64,000 nt of DNA from Knoxdaviesia capensis (Eukaryota > Ascomycota > Sordariomycetes > Microascales > Gondwanamycetaceae). The stretch lies in the NCBI GenBank assembly GCA_001510575.1, contig LNGK01000008.1:446340-510339 (forward strand), in the 5' to 3' direction. Each line of letters opens with the position of its first letter. The first letter of the stretch is position 1. This document shows positions 12,443-26,036 of this stretch, piece by piece. The notes beneath the pieces were generated by a model. It was not told the DNA's origin. It ran no database searches and was given only the letters and a program-made list of their open reading frames with translations. Both the position numbers and the translations under genes were made by a program.

Positions 12443-15172
12443 GGATAGAGGCGTGGGGTACGGCTGGGTTCCCCCCTCTGGTCCAATGCGAGCCAAGCAT
12501 GCGGTGGTTGCGTTTGCTGAAGCTGTCACGTAATTGACCCGAGGTCAGGGACAGCAGATTGCCGATTGCCTTCGAGTTGAGGGGAGCGGGAGCACCTTGC
12601 ACAACACGCTCTTTCCGGTCGCAGGTGAGAGTGTTGTCCCTCGTTTTGCAGAACTGCATGCCGTCAAACCGCCATCACCACCACCTCGTCCACGCCGCGC
12701 TCACCGTCCACCCGGAGCAGGCCTGGCCCGACGGGGCGAAGGCCTTCTGGCCGTTTCGTAGCCTGGACCATCATCCTTTCCGAACCGAGCACCCTCGCTT
12801 CGAGGGGAGTGAGTGCTCCAGGCCTGGTGAAACCGGTGAAATAAGGCCCGGAGGGAGCCACCGCACCCACACAGGTGACAGAGGAGAGAGGGGGGAGCGT
12901 GATAGACCGAATGGCTACCTGTCGTGTTCGGGGAGGAGCCACATGCAGACGAGAAGGCCCTCCGACTGGCTGGAGCGGTTTGTTTTTTGGGAGGGGGAGA
13001 GGGGACAGGTACTGGTTTAAGCGGTGTCACGACCGTTCGACGCCGCTCACAGGCAGAACCGACAAGAGCTCAGGGACGCCCGGCTATGGGATGGACACAC
13101 GCCCACCACATCCTCTCCTGTCTGTACCATCTGGACACACCGCGCCTAGCCACGGCGACAGAGGAACGGAGCATCCAGGCGTTGCGCTAGACCCGACACC
13201 AGCTTAGCTGAAGCACTGTTCCCCTGATATCACAGGCGGAGAGAAGCACCAACACACTCGTTTCCCGCGACGGGGAATTGCAGGTGTTTGGGGGGCAGAC
13301 GGGATACGAAGGGCCACGGCGCACGCTCTGCAGGAACAGCAAGCTCTCCCGCCACTATCGCTCGCTTCTTTTTCACCTGACCGGTCTGCCCCGAGCTTTT
13401 TTTTTTTTTTTTCGATACTGCGCAAAACTCAGCCGAGAGCTAGACCCGATCCTGCGATGCAAAACCGTGTTAATATATGCAGCTGCTATAAGTAACAGTC
13501 ATGACCACGGGGAGGCAGAACGTGCGGTTCCTGAGAGTGCTCCTTGCAGAGAGGGGAACCAACCAACCTGCGAGTATTTGCTTTCTTTTTTTCGTGGGGT
13601 TACTGACCTTATTCTCTTGACCACTAACCTTGTTCTGGGTGATCCAACCCTCTTCCGGACTGGAAATTTGGCTTGCTTTAAACAGATCACCCCCCCTCGT
13701 CTCGCTTAAGCACCTATGAAGGGAAAGGTGCAGGAAAAAGACTCAACTCAAAAGGGGTGGTGGTGGGTGGGAGGGGGCTTTTCTTTTTTTCTTCTTGCGT
13801 CTTGCACCGATGCCGTATCGGTGGTTAGTCGATATCAGGAAAGGAGGGAAAAGGAAGTAAAATAAGAAGAAACAGTTGGAGGTCAGGTAGCAGTCTAAAA
13901 TCCTTCCGTGCGGTTTCGGGGGGAGAGACTGCCCACCCACTCACCCCCTCCCTTTCGGTCGGGGTGGAAAATCTTAATTAGTGTTTTTTTGCATTAACGT
14001 TTGCGAATTCTCTTTGGTCAGAAAAACGCTTTTATCTTGATCTTGCTGCCCACGCCCCCAGCGGGAGGTTTCATTGGCAGAGAAGCACAAGTAACGGCAT
14101 AAGTACTGAAAAAGGGAAAGGGGGAGAAGGAGAAGAAAAAGAAAAAGAGAAAAGAAAAAGCACGCAGGTACAGTTATTTTCTCGGCTGCTAGCTGGACAC
14201 ACAGTCCCGGGTCAGGGGCCGTGGATGCCGTGGGGGTAGGAAGAGAGGAGGGTTGAAGAGGAAGACAAGACTGCTTTCTTCTTCTTCTTCTCGTTTGTAG
14301 GGCCGGCCTGGCTATATGGGGATATCAGACTCGAAGTTGTAGACACTGCTCGTATCGACCAAGAAGGTGGAGGATAAGAAATCCTGTATCGGTCGGGACC
14401 GACGGCGCAGGAGATGTACCGTTCCCTCAGAGTCAGTTCGCTCTTCGGCACGATGGCGAACAGCTGAGGGAGAGAGGGGATCACGACCGGGCTAGAAGAA
14501 CCGGGGGGTTGGGCTGGCCTGGGTTCCTTGGGGGGGCACAGAGGACGCGCGAAGTCTGTGCATCAGTCTTCCAGCTGCTTTTGGCCGCTTTTCACCTGCA
14601 TGCACTGACTTGGGTTAGTTCCGCACAGTAGTACAGTCGTGTACAGTAGTGTACCTGTGCATAGAGATAGAGAGCTAGAGAGAGATAGAAGAAGCCGTGA
14701 AGGCTGGGAGGGGGTCAAAGAACGCGGGGACTTTGCTGGATTTGGGAGAGGCCATGATATTCCCGGATGCTCAATAATCAAGTCCATCCCGTAAATCTGA
14801 TAATGTGGGAAGAGAAGTCCCCCTAAGACCAACCATTGGCTATTCTGCATGTCTAGTTGCTTTTCGATGGTGTGTGGTGCAGTGGTAAGGTTGGAAAACA
14901 AGGGTTGTCGGAGGTTGCAGTTGGCGATATCTGGAGTCCTGATATGGGGCGTGTGTGGCTTGCTGGAAGGGTGTGGCTGATCTGGGTTAGACCCTTATTC
15001 GGCGGGGGGACAACAGCTGTGATTCAGAAGGAACCTACAACCAACACAGAAGAAGAACAAGTACTCTGAAAGAGTTAGGCGAACTCGTGTGTTGACGAGT
15101 CCCTCCATCTCTTCCATCACAATGATCAGGAGGACAAAACAAGCGAGGCCAGTGCAAAGAGAAAAAAAGCAG

Positions 15173-15188
15173 AAAAAAAAGATCAAAA
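15173..15188 (-). terminator. RNA polymerase III terminator of tRNA-Leu
   Basis: Downstream of the tRNA on the minus strand there is a run of four T (15188-15185), followed by eight T (15180-15173). These are typical Pol III termination signals, starting 6 nt past the discriminator base. Confidence 0.75.
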
Positions 15189-15193
15189 GAAGA

Positions 15194-15312
15194 TGACAGC
15201 GGCGCGATTCGAACGCGCGCGGATTGCTCCACTGCGAAAGGGACCGGGAACTCGAATGAGAACCACAGAAGGAACCTGAACACAGCGCCTTAGACCACTC
15301 GGCCACGCTGCC
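15194..15312 (-). tRNA. tRNA-Leu(CAG) with a 37-nt intron
   Basis: Read on the minus strand, bases 15312-15306 (GGCAGCG) pair with 15201-15195 (CGCTGTC) as a 7-bp acceptor stem with one G-U pair, followed by discriminator A at 15194. The D-arm, a five-pair anticodon stem (CTGTG with CGCAG), a long variable arm and a T-arm with loop TTCGAAT between GCGCG and CGCGC are all present. The anticodon CAG is at 15278-15276. A 37-nt insertion (15274-15238) sits after the base 3' of the anticodon, the canonical position of nuclear tRNA introns. The mature length is about 82 nt, right for a type II leucine tRNA that decodes CUG. Confidence 0.93.
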
Positions 15313-15611
15313 TTGTTATTGATTGCTGGTGTCCGTATCCGGTATTTTGTGGGTGGTTGCGATCGCTTGACTTATTTTTTGGTGGCGCGTTTTTGGTGGC
15401 GGGGTGGGGCCCGGTTCCAACAGCGCATTGGGGGCCCTGAAAGCCCAGTGGAGGCCGGCCAGCTTTCAGGGCACTGATAGCCCGTCGTTGTCTTTCCTCC
15501 AGTGACAGGAATACCCTCGGAGCTAACCCCAATATCGCCTAGATCTCCCCCGTGAAGCATTCCAACCACACCCCCCCCCCCTTTTCACTTCTCCGCCCTT
15601 GGTCGGCCTCT

Positions 15612-15645
<34 letters not shown>

Positions 15646-18600
15646 CTGACGAAATGCAAATTGTCAAATTCTAGCAGGGGTGCGTTGTTTGTGTGTTCAC
15701 CCGAACCAGGGCTCGAAAGAACATGCTTCAGGTGCTGGGAGGGAATAAACTGATAAGAAAGAGAAGGGAAGGACTTCCTTGGCTGCAGGGCGATTTGTCT
15801 CCCCCCCCTGAAAGATGGTTGATCGTGGTGGCTGGATATGGAAGTGAACGGCCCGTGATGAGATTACTGCAGCAATTTGTACTAAACGAGTGCCGGCGGG
15901 AGGACTTGGACAGAAACAGAGGTCTGACGCATTACATGCAGTGGGTGATGAATGGCGGTGGTGGCCTTTAGGTCTTAGGTGAGCCCACACGGAAGTTGAG
16001 ACGGACACAGGATTGAATTTCGGACTTGGGTGTCGGATGGGTTTAATTGCTGAGATCTGGGAGGGTGAGGTCTCCCCAAGTTCCATAACCCACAGACACA
16101 CACACACACACACATTCACTCACACGCATAACTACCTAATAGGTGCAAATGCGACAAAGTTCCTCGGAGGATGTGTGTGTGAGAGGAGGAGAAAAAGAGG
16201 AAACCAGCCGGCGGGAGGATCCGGTGTGCTCGATAAGTCTCATCTGTACTGCACAGCCAACCGACCATCCAGACCGCCCATATCACGGTGTGTTGGCCTG
16301 TGAATACACGGCGCCGCATACCGGTCCCCCATCTTGACGGCTGATATCGTCAGATCCAGAATCAGGGACAGCCACCAAGCCCCGTAGGCTGTTGTAAGGA
16401 CGCCGTCGCCCCCATGAAACATATAAAACAGTGACCCCAAGAAATCTCCCATGGGATGAACAGCGTTGTCTCGGCTGTCTCGGGGGTTGATGGTGTCATT
16501 AGTCCTTGGAAACCCTTTAGCCCCGCAAGTCGTCGCGAGACACACACATATCTTTCTAGGGGGCGGGAGGATACTCAAGACTCTAGAACCAAGGCTAGTC
16601 AGTCAAGGCCAGTCAAGCGTTCTTAGGAGAGTATTTGATTCTAGGTAGCTTGAGAGAGTGTTTTTGGGCTTGAAGTTAAAAATACCTGAGGGGGGAGAGC
16701 TGCGGGGGGGCAGGAAACATGCTGGGATGACTGCAAGGAAGTGCGTAAAAATGAAGTAATTCTCTTCACTCACCGATGCGTAATCGACGCAGATAGTGAT
16801 CGAGTTAGTACAAAAGGATACTAGCAGCACTATACCTAATGCCAGACTTACTGTTCTTGCACAATCCCAGGGATGCAGTTCGCATGAAAAGAGGAAGAAG
16901 TAAGAGAGGCTGTCACACACACCCCCTTGAACGCTGCCACTGACCCTTACTTAATCCCAGCCAGACCAATCGATGTGGGGGTTGTTATCTCGACGTGCTT
17001 CTTCCGGGTTTCTTGTTAGTCGATGGAAACTCTAACACATGCTCTCTCTCTCTCTCTCTCGCTCTGGTGAACGAAACGACCAAGAGAAAAGACGGGTTGT
17101 GTATAATCTCATGTTTTATGCTTTGAAGCTCCATAGCTGTAGTCAGTACCGGAGGAAGTACATTCAGTTCGGTTGAGCCGCGAGCGAGAGTCCATCCTCG
17201 GTCGCCGGTCGCTACACTACAGTATCTGTCTGTGATCGGCCAAGGGGGGACCTTGCAGGCAAGCCGAAGACGTGAGAGGCTCTTGACACATGACGGACGG
17301 CCCCTATTTTGCATGAACTAATGCCAATCGCCTCGGCTGGCGGAATCCATCAGGATTTGACGAGAAAAGCTGCAGTCTGGCCCACGTTCTATCTGCTTTC
17401 CTCCTTGATCGAAGAGGCGGACTTCGTGCTTGCGTCTGTGACTTATTCGTTGAACACTGCAAGTAAGTAGGACTGCCTTTTTCCTGACTGCACCGGATCG
17501 TCAGATACACCATTAAATCACTAGAAATGGGTAGTACATTTTCCCCCCATTAAAAGAACCTATACCCAGGGCCCTAAAGGTCTGGAAAAATCGCCTGCTG
17601 CAGTGGGACATGAATACTCACCCGCTATGATTTCTCTTCCAACTCCCCTTCTGTGCATATCCGACGCCGCAGTGTACTGTATCTACCTCTCAGTCTCCTG
17701 AAATTTTGGTCCAGCGAGGCGAATGCGACGTCGCGCGAAATGATACTACCGAACGCGAGCGTCGGTGGTATATTGTAGCACGGACGACCGCCGTCGTAAA
17801 ACCACGTTTTGGCTGCGCCGAGGCCACAGAGAGCGTGGTGGTGGCTCTGGGGTTCTGGAAGCAAAGTTGCAATTCTGTGAGAAGGCGTGAGCGCGCGCGA
17901 TCCACTTTGTAGCTGCGGATGAAGGTGTGTGTGTGTGCCTTTTGTGATCGAATGAACTTTTTATGGGAATATCGATCATGCAATAAGTTCCTGGGACGTC
18001 CCCTGTGCTGAGAGACTATATGTGGATTTCCCTATCTTGAAAACTCTTCTTACGGGTGCCGTGAAAGTGAAAACCCTAACATCTTACAGCTATCGATCTT
18101 CCCCCCCTTTTTTTATTTTTATTTTATTCTTTATATTTTTTGTCCCCTCCGCTTCCCTTCCCGTTGCCGGAAGTGGGCATTTTTCTCTGGGGCAAGCACA
18201 CGCCGGCTCTCTGACATTCACATGAGGTTCTGGTGCTACTGCCGGCCAAGGTTTCTCAGGGTCCAGTTGGGTGGGGGAGTGCTGAAGGGCAGTGGATTCT
18301 TGCTGGTCTTGTGTTCCTGGAAAAGAGGCTACTGAAAAAAAGAACTCTGCTTACCCTGCCTGTACGTTCATTTGGCGGGACCCATACCCTTGACCAAGAG
18401 AAAAGGTCCCTGGCGAAGAACTGCTGTGAACCAGATAAAAGCAAATTACGGCACACATGAACACAGAAATACACGCCATTCGTGCCACACAGAAAAAAAA
18501 AAGAAAAAGGACCCAGTTATAGATATCTGGCTAGCCCTCCTGGCCAATTTCCGAGCGCACGACATACACTACACTACACACCCCGGCCGGAGCTGTGGCC

Positions 18601-21600
18601 GGCCGGAGCCGGGTGGGGCTGCGGGAAGGAGTCCCGCGGCGGGTGACAGCAGCAATAAACAAAGTCCTACGAGAAAACTGTATCACAACCATCACAGGAC
18701 GGAAGTACGGCAGGGATATGCGGAGAAAAAAAGGAAAAAAGAAAAAGAAGCTACACAATATGTGTTTGTGGGTTTTGGGTGGACTTCGGGACATTCTCGA
18801 TGGAGACCTGTGTGTGAGTGGGTGCTCGTGTGCATGTTTCTGTGTGAGAGGGTGATTATATGGGACCTTGTCGGTGGGGGACGCAATCCAGGGGCAACGG
18901 CCAGAATGTGGATAAGGATAGTGTGAACTGTGGAAGTCAGAAAGAAAAACAACGTCGGTCGAAGTGTGGATAACGGGGGAGGGGATTTTTGCGCGCGTGT
19001 GTGTGTGAGTGGAAATACTTGAGGTGGGACACAACGACCGGACATTGCGGGTTGTTGGTCCAGGCCAGCCATAACACGAGGGGTTCTGGCGGCTCTGGAA
19101 CCACGTCATCCAGTCTGTACCCGAGACCTGTGGTGGCACACACACATCACACAACACAAACGCACACCCGAGAACTGCGTGCGCCCGACACGGACAGTTC
19201 TGTCTGTGTCTGTCTCCCGTTGCTGTACTGGCACGAGAGCATGACTGCTGTGGTTTTCCTTGGCCCGAGACTTGTCCGTTCGTAAACGAGCCTCTGCCCT
19301 CTGGGTCTCTGGGCTGTGGAGTCTCGTGTGGGAACGTGAGACGGGAACACGCCGCACTCTACGCCCGCGGGAAGAAAACTCGGTTTTTTGAGAACGGGTT
19401 GCGTGGTTGTTTTAGTCCATGTTCGGTGGACAGTGTGTTTGTTTCTTTCTTGAGATGTGTCTCTGGGGAGATGTCAGACGATAGAAGCGGCTATGCACGG
19501 TGGACAATCTGATTCATGCCATCTACGAAGAACATCGATCAGGGCCAGAGATAAAAAAGACGAGTATCGCATACCTTAGAGCAAACTCCTACTGGGGAAC
19601 TCGAACGACTACTACTAATTAAGGGGAAAGGGGGCCCTGGAGACCTTCTCGAACACTTCTTTTTCTTTATCAGTATCCACTTTTCTTTTCGGCAGGAATT
19701 TGGTAAATGGCAAAGTTGGCAGCCATGAACCCGGACGGCGGCCGGAGCAAACTTCTTAGCTCGGACTGTCTGCGAGCACAAAGCAAAACCTTATGCCGCC
19801 ATAGTGTAGGGAAAAACGGCAGCCACCTGAGGGCCAGACGTTGCCTTTTATTCTTCGTCTACCGAGCACCGTTGTGGATTGAGTTACTTATGTGATAGTG
19901 GCTCCGGCGGTGGCGTTTCTCATGTGTGTGGTGTTGCTTTGGGGTGGCAGTACTCGGATAAGGGGGGAGGGGAGAAACATTTGTGGTGGTTTGGGGGAGT
20001 GCAACACAAGAGAGAACCAGAAGCATGAGAGAAAGATCACGCCAGATGAAGGGGAGAAACAGAGTCTATTGTACATACTGATATCAAAAACGGCACAGCA
20101 ATGGCTTTTCGAAACAGGCGAAGAAGGCGGAGCCGGCGGTGACGGTGGAGAAGGAGGGAGAGGGGGGGGGGGAAGCCGAAGACGAAGAAGAGAGCGGGCT
20201 GGAACACATAGCACCCACCTCTTCTTAACTATGGATGTGTGCCCGGGATAACTACGAACTTAGTCCTAACTAACTTACACGGAGATTCTTCTTCGCCGGG
20301 CTCGCTCCCGGGTTGAAATCTCTCTTTCCGATCCTAGCACGGCCACGGTGGTTTGTTAGAGCTGACGACCACACACGGCACTGTCTGCATGGCCGGACGA
20401 AGGGCGTTCCAGGTCGGCACCGGCGTGCCTCTTGAGTCAAACACTGGGAGGACAATTTCCACGGGGAGACAAAAGATAAAACAGACGCAAAAAAAAAGAG
20501 GCTTCGAGGTGAGTTTCGGATTTCCTGTTTGTTGGGGGCTGGGGGGGGGAGGTAGTCAGGTTCTCTTTTTGTCTGGCTTTGCCTTGCTTGCATCGACAAA
20601 ATCACCGATTGCATTCCTGTGGATTTCGCTATTACGGAGTATCCTCTCTCTCAGACACACGGCTTTGTGATTTCTTATTCTTGGTTTTTTTTTTTTTTTG
20701 GCGGGGTTTCGGAATCGTAGTTTGCTTTTGCTCTGGCCTGCATGTTGTTTGTGGCTGTAGCGTAAGCCAAAGCGGGCGCAAAAACAAAGAAAAAAAAGAG
20801 GATATGATGGAGCAGGTTACAGGTAACATGAAAATAAGATGCAGCAGACGGGCGTAGACGGCAAAAGCCCGTTTCCCTCCCGCCATCTTCGCTTGCGTGC
20901 TTGCACCCTCCCCACCTCTACCGGTACTAGGTACTTCGGAGATTGGCGGCGGAGGCACAGAATACCGAGGCAGCGGAAGTACCCAGGTACTCCATGCATG
21001 CACATTCTCTAGTGTAGGTTTACTGCGCACGTTCGATTCTCTGGACGAACATCAACAGATGTGAGCAAACAGCAACTGGACCCTCACGACCAAGAAGATA
21101 TCGACACCAACTCCGTATCTGTCCAGCATCTGCCCACACCTGGTTGCACCTGGCCTGTTCCAGTATGGGAGGGGAGGGCTGCATCTGCCAGGCCTGGCTT
21201 GACCATATTGCGGCTGGCGATATATAGTGGCAACTCGTAAGATGGGGGGAGGGAAGCACTTCCCGCCCGGCTGGAAATTACCACTGTAACGGTGACCAGA
21301 TATCATGTTTGGCCTGCATCGCCGTCCACCATGCAGCCGTGACCGCATGTGGGGTCTGTGTCGGTCTGTTTGCCTATCTTCTGCAGACACACACTCACCT
21401 ATAGGGGTTCACTCTCGCCTCTCGCGGTCACATCGCGCTCTTGGCAGCCATTGCTTTCCTCTGTTCCTCTCTCGCGCTCCCTAAAGACACGGCATAAACC
21501 AACCCAACACAGAGAGCATACGACACACGAAAAAAGGAACAAAACCAACGAAGCTGTCTGGAACCATGGACGATATCGCGACACCGCCAGGCTCGACTGC

Positions 21601-21900
21601 TCCGGAAAGAAACCTGTCGCAATTCACTGTTTTGCACGTGAAGTACTAGAAGCATGTGGAGTGACACGCCCAGCTGCACAGAAATTCACTGTATGCATAC
21701 TGTGCTCCGACCCGATCCTGTGTGCAACACCAGCCTGCATCGATGCGAGATTGCCACTGCTCTAGACTGTGTGGCGCGCACAGTAGGCAAGTACCGCGAC
21801 GACCCGGAGGTACCTGCACCTGTCTCTGGGTTATTTTGCCCACTAATCCCAATCGGCGCTTAGTTCATCCCGCTCTCTCTCTCTCTTCGTTTCATTTCTC
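15313..21900. other. Gene-poor region, eastern half of the desert
   Basis: I see no convincing protein-coding gene. Present are a (TC)n tract at 15615-15643, short (CA)n near 16096-16114, (CT)n at 17042-17060, an AACCCTAA telobox-like element at 18072-18079 and single TACTGTA motifs at 17218 and 17675. Open frames here are short, mutually overlapping and low in complexity. Confidence 0.5.
15615..15643. repeat. (TC)n microsatellite
   Basis: An uninterrupted pyrimidine dinucleotide run of about fourteen units in intergenic DNA. Confidence 0.9.
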
Positions 21901-21978
21901 TTCCATTCATTCTTTTCCCTTTATCGCGAACATTAACTGCACCCCCCCCTTCTTCTCCCCTTGTAACCTCTGTCTTCT

Positions 21979-22465
21979 CTATCACTGCATTTTCTCTTGC
22001 TCGATCTGTGGGATTAATCTGCAGGGTATCATCCGTTATAGCACTTCTAATCCCATCTTGCTCTTGCTCCACCACACCCTGTTTTCTTGTTTTTCCCTTG
22101 ATTTTTTCTGCTTCTGCTCCTTGAAGCTGGACTCCCTGTCCGTTGTATGCAAAAATCATCTGCGCGCTACTGGCCGCTACAGTTAGTCTCCTTATCTGGA
22201 GAGAAGAAAAAGTGATCGTATCGTCAGCCTCTCTCTTTTTTCCCTTTCTGCGGTCCTCCTGTCGCCCTGCTTCCCTCACCAATTGCCTCGCTCTCTTGAT
22301 GCCCTCTCCCACATCCATCAAGAGCCGAGTGTCGGGCACCGTCACCTTGATAGAAATACAATAGTCCAAGAATACCTGCTGCATCCAATATATCATAGCC
22401 GTCTTCTCATGATCGATCATCTCCCCCCCTCCCCCATCATCCAATTCGATCTTCAGCCATTATCT
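21979..22465 (+). promoter_or_regulatory. Candidate GATA-factor (AreA) sites upstream of the ammonium transporter
   Basis: HGATAR sequences occur at 21979-21984 (CTATCA), 22192-22197 (TTATCT), 22348-22353 (TGATAG) and 22460-22465 (TTATCT), with another at 21921-21926 (TTATCG). GATA activators such as AreA/NIT2 bind this motif and control fungal ammonium transporter genes in nitrogen limitation, so the context fits. Five sites in 1 kb is only modestly above the three or so expected by chance. The leader from about 21870 to 22980 is also strongly CT-rich, as in highly expressed fungal promoters. Confidence 0.45.
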
Positions 22466-22987
22466 ACCCTCCACACCCTCCCCCCCCCCTTTCTGCTGTC
22501 CCTTGTTCCAAACGCCCGCCACCAAACCCAAAAAAGCAATTCTCACACCCCTCTCTACAGTAGCTTAGCCTTCTCTCAGTCTCTCTCTTCTCTTTCGCCC
22601 TCTTTCTTCCTATCCCTCCTCCATATATCATCCTCAGACGCCCCCCCCCTTCCGTGTCCCCCGTGTCCTCCGCCTTCTTCTTCGCCCTTCCTCTTCACCA
22701 ACTCTTCACACGCACGTCTTCGGTGACACGAGTATTACCCTCTTTCTCTCTCTCTTTCCCTCCTTCTCTGCCTTTCTTCCTCTTGACATCGTGGCAGTCT
22801 GATCCCTTGAGCTTTCTCCTGCGAGATTTCTTGACCCAGCTCTCCCTTTTCTTTTTTTCTGTGTCTGTGTGAGGATCTTCCATCTTCAACTGTACATCGT
22901 GACTTTTGCGCCACCCTCCACCAACATCGGACCACTTTCTCCCTCTTTCTCTCCTAGGAAACAACAACCCTTCACCACCACCCCACC

Positions 22988-24626
22988 ATGTCGGCAGAAC
23001 TCGATGGAGTCGATCTCGACAACCTCAACTATGTCATCAAGTTTCCCTACAACGGCACCGGCGAAACCGGCGGCAGCGCCCTCGAGGAGAACCTGAACAT
23101 CTGGTACGAGACCGGTGATATTGCCTGGATCATCACCGCCACCGCGCTCGTGCTGCTCATGATTCCCGGAGTCGGCTTTTTCTACTCCGGTCTCGCCCGC
23201 CGGAAATCCGCTCTCTCGCTGATCTGGCTCTCCGTCATGGCCACCGCCGTCACCAGCTTCCAGTGGTTCTTCTGGGGCTACTCGTTGACCTTCTCGCACA
23301 CTGCCGGCCCGTTCATCGGTGACCTGGCCAACTTCGGCTTCCGCAATGTCCTCGCCCGTCCCTCCGTCGCCTCCGACCGCATCCCCGATCTGCTGTTCGC
23401 GGTCTACCAGGGCATGTTCTCCGCCATCACCGTCGCCCTCGCCACCGGAGCCGTCGCCGAGCGCGGTCGCATGCTGCCCTGCGTGCTCTTCATGTTCATC
23501 TGGGCCACCGTGATCTACGACCCCATTGCCTGCTGGACCTGGAACCCCTCGGGCTGGTCCAACAAGATGGGCGGCCTCGACTTTGCCGGAGGCACCCCCG
23601 TGCATATTGCTTCCGGTACTGCTGCTCTGGCCTACTCCATGGTCCTGGGCAAGCGCCGCGGCCACGGCACCCACGAGCTCAACTACCGCCCCCACAACGT
23701 CACCCACATCGTCATCGGCACCGTCTTCCTCTGGGTTGGCTGGTTCGGCTTCAACGCTGGTTCCGCTCTGTCGGCTAACCTGCGCGCTGTCATTGCTGCC
23801 ATGGTCACTAACCTGGCTGCCTGCGTTGGTGGAATCACCTGGTGCTTGTTGGACTACCGCCTTGAGCGCAAGTGGTCGACTGTGGGCTTCTGCTCCGGTG
23901 TCGTTGCGGGTCTCGTGTCCATTACCCCCGGATCTGGTATGTGGTTTTTTAACCCTTCTGCCCCCCAAACCCCTCCCCCACTCTTCAGTCGTTCAGGAAG
24001 GCCACGATTTATAACTATTTGTTTGTAATCATTCCCTAGGTTACGTTCCTGTGTGGGCTGCCGTTATCTTTGGCGCTCTCGGTGCCGGATTCGCCAACTA
24101 TGGAACCAAGCTCAAGTTCATCCTCCACATCGACGACGCTCTCGACATCTTCGCCGTGCACGGCATCGGCGGTCTCGTCGGCAACATCTGCACCGCCTTC
24201 TTCGCCGCCGACTACATTGCCAAGCTCGACAACGTGCAGACCATCAACGGCGGCTGGGTCAACCACAACTGGATCCAGCTGGCCTACCAGCTGGCCGACT
24301 CGTTCACCGGCGGCCTGTACTCGTTCTGCGGCACGTGCCTGATTCTGTTCGTGATGAACCTGATCCCCGGCCTGCGCCTGCGCGCGAGCGAGGAGGCCGA
24401 GATCCTCGGTATCGACGACTCGGAGATTGGCGAGTTTGCCTACGACTACGTCGAGCTGACGCGCGAGGTGCTCAACGACGTCGAGAACGAGGCCGCCAGC
24501 CGCTACTCGGCGGATGGCGCCACCTTCCAGCCCGTCGAGAAGAACAGCATTCCGCTGATGGATGCGCGCATGTTCAACGGACAGATGGGCGGTCCCTCGG
24601 GCCAGCTGCCTCCCCATGCGCAATAG
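22988..24626 (+). CDS. MEP2: Mep2-type ammonium transporter
   Basis: Two exons, 22988-23936 and 24040-24626, separated by a 103-bp GTATGT...CTAG intron; the product is 511 residues. It belongs to the Amt/Mep/Rh family of plasma-membrane ammonium channels. It starts with a short extracellular N-terminus and shows the eleven hydrophobic segments expected. The family signature around GGLDFAGGTPVHIASG carries the first pore histidine (His206), and the block around FAVHGIGGLVGN carries the second (His357). Having His rather than Glu at the first site marks the Mep2 class, not Mep1/Mep3. The cytosolic tail contains the conserved GIDDSEIGEFAYDYVEL stretch that regulates gating in Mep2. The start is supported by the CCCACC-ATG context. 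In Aspergillus it would be called meaA or mepA; I cannot tell which. Confidence 0.95.
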
Positions 24627-26036
24627 ACATTCTTTGACAATCTTTGCTTTGGATGCATCTGTTAGCCATTAGTTTTTTTTCTTTGCCTGTCTTGTCTGTC
24701 TATTTCAGTCATTTCAATTATTTCTCTGTTTTTTCTGTGTTTTGGATACCTCATCTCGCTTGTATTTTTCTCCTACTACTATCATTCCATTGGCTATCGT
24801 GCCACTCTCATTTTCCCCTTCTTTACCGCTTTGGACATACCGAAGCCTCCTCTCTTGTTATGTGGTGTACGATGCATTCAGAGACATTGAAGAGACACAT
24901 CTATTTTCTTGTCGACCCTAATGATTCCCCCCCTTCCCTTTTTTCTCCTATGTATGTGGCTTGGCGGCCGCAGTCCCGCCGGCTTGAAAGACAGCCGAGA
25001 TAATCTCTCCTGGCACCACTTTGACATGCACTCGTTTGTTGTCAATCCCCTCGTCAGCCTCTTCCATATATCTCTCTCTATCTTCGTTTTCCTCGCTAGT
25101 AGACATCCGGGGTTGGTGCCCGAAGCTATACCCAGCCACGCACTACAAATCCCCTCCAAATCATCCCTTCGCTTTCTTTCGCTTCACATGGTTGTGCTAG
25201 TTCCTTTATTTCATCTTCGATACCATTTTTTTCCTCAAAAGAGTCGGAGTCTGACGTTCCGTGTTGGTTTGCTACAGGAGGTTTCGTTTTCTCTTTCCGC
25301 ACTCTCCCGCCCAGTCTTCCCTTTCTACTTCCACTTCCACTTCCATACTTTTCTTATCTTCCTTTTTTTCTTTCAAGTCTCTCGAAATATCTTGGGGGAA
25401 GGTGAACATGGCTAGAAGCTGTCACGATGACGTGAGGCGTTTTTTCTTTTTTAATCTTCGTTTTGGTTTTTGACCTGAACGGATGGAGACTTGGGGCGGG
25501 AGTTGGGCGGTCTTACAAGTCATATATGAATGATAAATAATTTCTTTTTTTTTCAATTTTCACACACCCGGGGCCTTTTATGAGTGGAAGTAGCTCAAGT
25601 CAAATGTCTCTGTGCAGCTATGTACTGCTTTGACGGTTTGGATCTGAACGGCCAGAGAGGGTTATACCCTAATCACACATTCCACGGGTGTTTCTGCCTG
25701 AATTCTCCGCTTTTATTACTGATGGTCGTACCTTCTGTAAATGAATGCAGGTATAACACATGAATGAACAAAGCTTTGGTACATGTACTCTGTAAATACT
25801 AAACAGGACCATCTATATTTTTCCCCCTCTGCTTTTCGTTCTTTTTTTTCTCTTCTCTCTTCTTTTCTCTATGGAGAATGCTTTCCCTCCCTACTTCATT
25901 TTCTCGTTCCTTGATTCATTCTCCTTCCACATAGGAGACCAAACTTTGTTCTTGATTCTGACGTTCGAAGCTTCTTATTCCATTTCTGAAAAACTGTCTT
26001 TAAGCACTCCAAGTTCATTACCTATGGTGTGTCGGG
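24627..26036. other. Intergenic region between MEP2 and POL4
   Basis: This holds the 3' UTR of the transporter and the T- and CT-rich promoter of POL4. I see no gene, structural RNA or repeat in it. Confidence 0.6.

Larger units (their letters stand above)
8692..15193. other. Gene-poor region, western half of a 14-kb desert
   Basis: No open frame here shows domain-like sequence, and the longest ones overlap each other in several frames. The region is not AT-rich and shows no RIP-like loss of CpA, so it is not an obvious graveyard of transposons. It contains G-rich stretches around 9340-9480, simple repeats, and TACTGTA motifs near 14642. It may carry long UTRs or noncoding transcripts of flanking genes. 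Confidence 0.5.

Noticed and set aside
21979..22465. GATA-site cluster as strong proof of AreA control
   Set aside because: Five HGATAR sites per kilobase is only slightly above chance. I kept it as a candidate feature with modest confidence, not as a finding.
22886..23968. 360-residue open frame antisense to the ammonium transporter
   Set aside because: It mirrors exon 1 of a strongly conserved transporter and has Gly/Ala/Val-rich shadow composition.
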